Assembly: GCA_002898955.1 (NCBI GenBank)
Contig: BEIP01000001.1
Coordinates: 1 to 23,613 of the forward strand
Direction of reading: 5' to 3'
DNA: 23,613 nt
DNA from: a bacterium HR39
Lineage (GTDB): Bacteria; Pseudomonadota; Alphaproteobacteria; Geminicoccales; Geminicoccaceae
The notes below the pieces were generated by a model that did not search any database, was not told the origin of the DNA, and saw nothing but the letters and a program-made list of their open reading frames with translations. Positions 21,308 through 23,613 of this stretch are shown here, one piece after another. Numbering within the stretch: the stretch's first letter is position 1; the number at the start of each line of letters is the position of its first letter. The position numbers were made by a program, and so were the translations under genes.

Positions 21308-21627
21308 TCGTTCATCACCTGCTGGCGGGCGACCTCCTCGAACTCCTCGAGGCGCCGGCGCAGGCGGTGCTCGCTGATCTCGACGCCCTTCTCCTCCAGG
21401 TCCTTCAGGACCTTCCGCATGACGTCGTCGTCGCCCGGCCCCTCGAAATCCGCCATCACCACGTCCTTGGCGTAGGCGAGGGCGTCATCCCCCTTCAGGC
21501 CGAGGAGTTCCTCCGCGATCCACAGGCCGAAGAGCTTGTTGCGGCGGTTGCGGATCTTGAAGGCGAGCTCCATCTGGTGCCTGAACTTCGCCTCTTCTTC
21601 CCGCTCCCGCTCCTCGAATCCGCCCAT
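21304..21627 (-). CDS. DUF1476 protein, F1-ATPase zeta-type inhibitor subunit
   Basis: 107 residues, ATG at 21627 with GGAGG about six bases upstream. Seen: the DUF1476 pattern from the first residue, GGFEEREREEEAKFRHQMELAFKIRNRRNKLFGLWIAEELLGL, followed by a four-helix-type region with DDALAYAKDVVMADFEGPGDDDVMRKVLKDL and a charged C-terminal helix. Known: in Paracoccus denitrificans the zeta subunit of this family inhibits ATP hydrolysis by the F1-ATPase through its N-terminal segment. The family is essentially restricted to alphaproteobacteria, which makes this gene the best taxonomic marker here. In-frame sequence upstream to 21744 is unlike the family and would overlap the divergent NRDE gene. 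It heads the trio with the SdhAF4-type gene and the EamA transporter. Confidence 0.92.
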   Translation of the reverse strand: MGGFEEREREEEAKFRHQMELAFKIRNRRNKLFGLWIAEELLGLKGDDALAYAKDVVMADFEGPGDDDVMRKVLKDLEEKGVEISEHRLRRRLEEFEEVARQQVMNE

Positions 21628-21661
21628 ATCTTCCTCCACTGCGCCGGTCGCGCCCTGCGGC

Positions 21662-21669
21662 CTATATAG
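21662..21669. promoter_or_regulatory. CTATATAG palindrome, candidate shared -10 region of divergent genes
   Basis: The only run of six A/T bases in this intergenic region, lying between the DUF1476 (minus, start 21627) and NRDE (plus, start 21711) genes about 35-40 bp from each start. Being palindromic, it can serve as a -10 on both strands. No good -35 is seen for either. Confidence 0.4.
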
Positions 21670-21710
21670 CGGTGCGGCTGCGCTGCCGCCAGCGCGACGG
21701 AGGACCGCCC

Positions 21711-22469
21711 GTGTGCTCGCTCGTGGTGCGTTTCGCCCCCGCATCGGAAGTGCCGCTCCTGCTCGCCGCCAACCGCGACGAGCGCGAGGAGCGGCCGTGG
21801 GATCCGCCCGCCCGCCACTGGCCCGACCGGCCCGAGGTGGTGGCCGGACGCGACCGCGAGGCCGGCGGCAGCTGGCTCGGCGTCAGCGACTTCGGCCTGG
21901 TGGCGGCGGTCCTCAACCGTGCCGGCTCCCTCGGACCGGCACCGGATCGCCGCTCCCGCGGCGAGCTGGTGCTGGAGGCCCTCGATCATGTCGAGGCCGC
22001 CGCGGCGGCCCGGGCACTGGCCTGCATCGAGCCCACCTCCTACCGCCCCTTCAACCTGTTCGTGGCCGATGTGCACAGTGCCTTCTGGATCCGCAGCGAC
22101 GGCCACCGGGTGACGGTGCGCGCGCTCGATGCCGGCGTCCACATGCTGACCTCGCGCGAGCTGGACGATCCCGAATGCCCGCGGATCCGCGCCTTCCTGC
22201 CGCGCTTCCGCGAAACCGCCGCGGGCGATCCGCTGGAGGATCCCGCCCATCCCTGGCGGCGGCTGCTCGCCGAGCACACGAGCCCGACGGGCGATCCCGT
22301 CCACGCCATGTGCATCCACACCGACTTCGGCTACGGCTCCGTCTCCGCGAGCCTGATCGCCCTGCCGGCCGATCCCCTCGCCCCGCCGCGCTGGCTCTTC
22401 GCACCCGGTAAGCCCTGCCGCGGCGCCTTCGCGCCCGTCGACACGGCGCCGGGGGCCGGGAGGGCCTGA
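21711..22469 (+). CDS. NRDE family protein (TANGO2-like)
   Basis: 252 residues from a GTG at 21711 with GGAGG seven bases upstream. Seen: Cys directly after the initiator (VCSLVVRF), the namesake segment AANRDER (19-25), the WDPPARHWPDRPEVVAGRD segment, GGSWLGVSDFGLVAAVLNR (about 49-67), and later a SRGELV motif. Known: TANGO2/NRDE proteins have an Ntn-hydrolase-like fold in which Cys2 would be the nucleophile once Met is removed. The cellular role is unclear; eukaryotic members are linked to lipid, coenzyme A or haem handling. The start is fixed by the requirement for Cys at position 2; longer in-frame extension to 21672 lacks this feature. It is directly followed, TGA then GTG with no gap, by a YdbH-like gene. 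Confidence 0.87.
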   Translation: MCSLVVRFAPASEVPLLLAANRDEREERPWDPPARHWPDRPEVVAGRDREAGGSWLGVSDFGLVAAVLNRAGSLGPAPDRRSRGELVLEALDHVEAAAAARALACIEPTSYRPFNLFVADVHSAFWIRSDGHRVTVRALDAGVHMLTSRELDDPECPRIRAFLPRFRETAAGDPLEDPAHPWRRLLAEHTSPTGDPVHAMCIHTDFGYGSVSASLIALPADPLAPPRWLFAPGKPCRGAFAPVDTAPGAGRA

Positions 22470-23613
22470 GTGCGCAGGATGGCGGCCGTCCTCTCCCTCT
22501 TCCTCGCCCTCGCCCTCGGCGCGGGCTCCGGCTTTTCCCTCGCCCTTCCGCCCGCGCCGCGGCACGTCCAGATCGGCCGCATCGGCCTCGAGGCCGCGGG
22601 CCTGCGCATCGAGGCGGGGGACGTGAGGCTGGAGCGCTCCGGCGCGGGCTTCCGCTTCGCCGCCGGCGGCCTGCGAATGCTGGGCGGCGGCGGACGCCCC
22701 CTCGCCGGGCCGCTCGGCCTGTCGGGCGAGCTGGATGCGCGCGGCGGCCGCGCCGCCCTCGCCGCGAACGGCACCGCGCTGCTGCGCCTCGACCTGCTGC
22801 GCACGGCCGACGGCTTCCAGCTCTTCTTCGACACCGGGCGGCTGCGCCTCGGTCCGGACGGACTGCGGGCGGAGGGCCTCGTGCCGGCCCTCGTCCGCAC
22901 CGGCATCGGATTGCGCGGCGAGGTGGAGCTCTACGGCCAGATCGCCCGGCTCGGCGACCGGCGGGTGGAGGTGGCGGAGCTGGTGCTGGAGGGCGTGGAC
23001 CTCGCCGTCGGCCCCCTCACCGTGACGGGCCTCGCCGGCGTGATCGACTTCGACCGGCTGCTGCCGCCCGCCACCCTGCCGCGCCAGGAGCTGCGCGCGG
23101 CGCGGCTGGATGTGGGTCTGCCGCTCGAATCGGCCCGGCTGCGGTTCACCCTCGACCCCGATGCGCGGCTGCGGCTGCACGGCGGCGAGGCGCGGCTCGC
23201 CGGCGGCCGGCTCGTGCTGGCGCCGGCGGAGCTCGCGGGGCTGCCGCCCTCCGGCACCCTGGGCCTCGGGGTCGCGGACGTGGATCTCGCCCCGCTCGTG
23301 GCCCTGCTCGGCGGGCCGGAGGTGGAGGCGACGGGACGGATCGCCGGAGAGGGGCGGCTGCGGCTGGAGGCCAGTGTCCCGGTGCACCTGGAAGCCCGCC
23401 TCGTGGGGACCGGGCCGGGCGTGCTGCGCTGGCACGGCGCCCTGCCGGAGGAGACGGCCCCCGATCTGCGCCTCGCGCTCTCGGTGCTGCGCGACTTCCG
23501 CTACGACGCGCTCGAGGCTACACTCCGGGGCGATCCGGCCGGCGAGCTGGAACTCGCCGTCCACCTGCGCGGCACCAGCCCGGAAGTCTACGGTGAACGC
23601 CCCATCGAGCTGC
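22470..23613 (+). CDS. YdbH-like (AsmA-type) envelope protein, cut by right window edge
   Basis: At least 381 residues, open to the window end. Seen: a signal sequence (about 5-25), then a long series of short beta-strand repeats rich in alternating Leu/Arg/Gly (for example LRLGPDGLRAEGLV, RVEVAELVLEGVDLAVGPLTVTG). This is typical of AsmA-like bridge proteins and of YdbH. The last part, LSVLRDFRYDALEATLRGDPAGELELAVHLRGTSPEVYGERPIEL, matches the opening of the C-terminal 'dicarboxylate transport' domain of the YdbH family. Known: E. coli YdbH with TamB and YhdP bridges the periplasm for phospholipid transport to the outer membrane. Start: GTG at 22470, immediately after the NRDE stop with GGAGGG five bases upstream; an in-frame ATG at 22479 is the alternative. 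Confidence 0.72.
   Translation, partial: MRRMAAVLSLFLALALGAGSGFSLALPPAPRHVQIGRIGLEAAGLRIEAGDVRLERSGAGFRFAAGGLRMLGGGGRPLAGPLGLSGELDARGGRAALAANGTALLRLDLLRTADGFQLFFDTGRLRLGPDGLRAEGLVPALVRTGIGLRGEVELYGQIARLGDRRVEVAELVLEGVDLAVGPLTVTGLAGVIDFDRLLPPATLPRQELRAARLDVGLPLESARLRFTLDPDARLRLHGGEARLAGGRLVLAPAELAGLPPSGTLGLGVADVDLAPLVALLGGPEVEATGRIAGEGRLRLEASVPVHLEARLVGTGPGVLRWHGALPEETAPDLRLALSVLRDFRYDALEATLRGDPAGELELAVHLRGTSPEVYGERPIEL

Overview
The window is very GC-rich DNA with tightly packed genes. It fits an alphaproteobacterium, probably Rhodospirillales-like. The strongest markers are a DUF1476 protein (the alphaproteobacterial F1-ATPase zeta-type inhibitor), an SdhAF4-type DUF1674 protein, a Tim44-like TimA lying directly before mltA, a bactofilin, and an aerobic-type CobN. 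The genes are mostly chromosomal housekeeping genes. No insertion sequence, phage, CRISPR array, rRNA or tRNA was recognised.

Layout. The left edge carries a HicA toxin gene cut by the window end, with operator-like repeats upstream (1-304). Next, on the minus strand, come a YdcF/ElyC-type envelope protein and the C-terminal remnant of an ABC-2 permease; a PaaI-type thioesterase lies on the plus strand (368-2139). A minus-strand block follows (2277-8621): cobN, then an unusual medium-chain dehydrogenase overlapping a G1P-dehydrogenase-like gene by 4 nt, then a 53-residue charged protein. Diverging from cobN is a plus-strand run: the NAD(P)HX repair enzyme (nnrE-nnrD fusion), bactofilin, a small lipoprotein, timA, mltA, pepN, an HMA metal chaperone and a Pcm-like methyltransferase (8730-17301). 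A hairpin separates this from a convergent YeeE/YedE transporter. Then come an M23 endopeptidase (+), a minus-strand trio (DUF1476, SdhAF4, EamA transporter), and a plus-strand NRDE-family gene followed by a YdbH-like gene that runs off the right edge.

Themes. Several genes concern the envelope: ElyC-like, bactofilin, MltA, M23, lipoprotein, YdbH-like. Others concern respiration or cofactors: CobN, NAD(P)HX repair, SdhAF4, F1 inhibitor.

Main oddities. pepN is full-length by homology but carries one in-frame TAG at the conserved Glu of its DQEF motif, nine codons after the third zinc ligand and before the catalytic Tyr. The mltA frame just upstream has no stop at its natural end, and a one-base shift would end it at a TGA overlapping the pepN start codon. 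The dehydrogenase paired with the G1P dehydrogenase keeps the structural zinc cysteines but has lost the catalytic zinc motifs.
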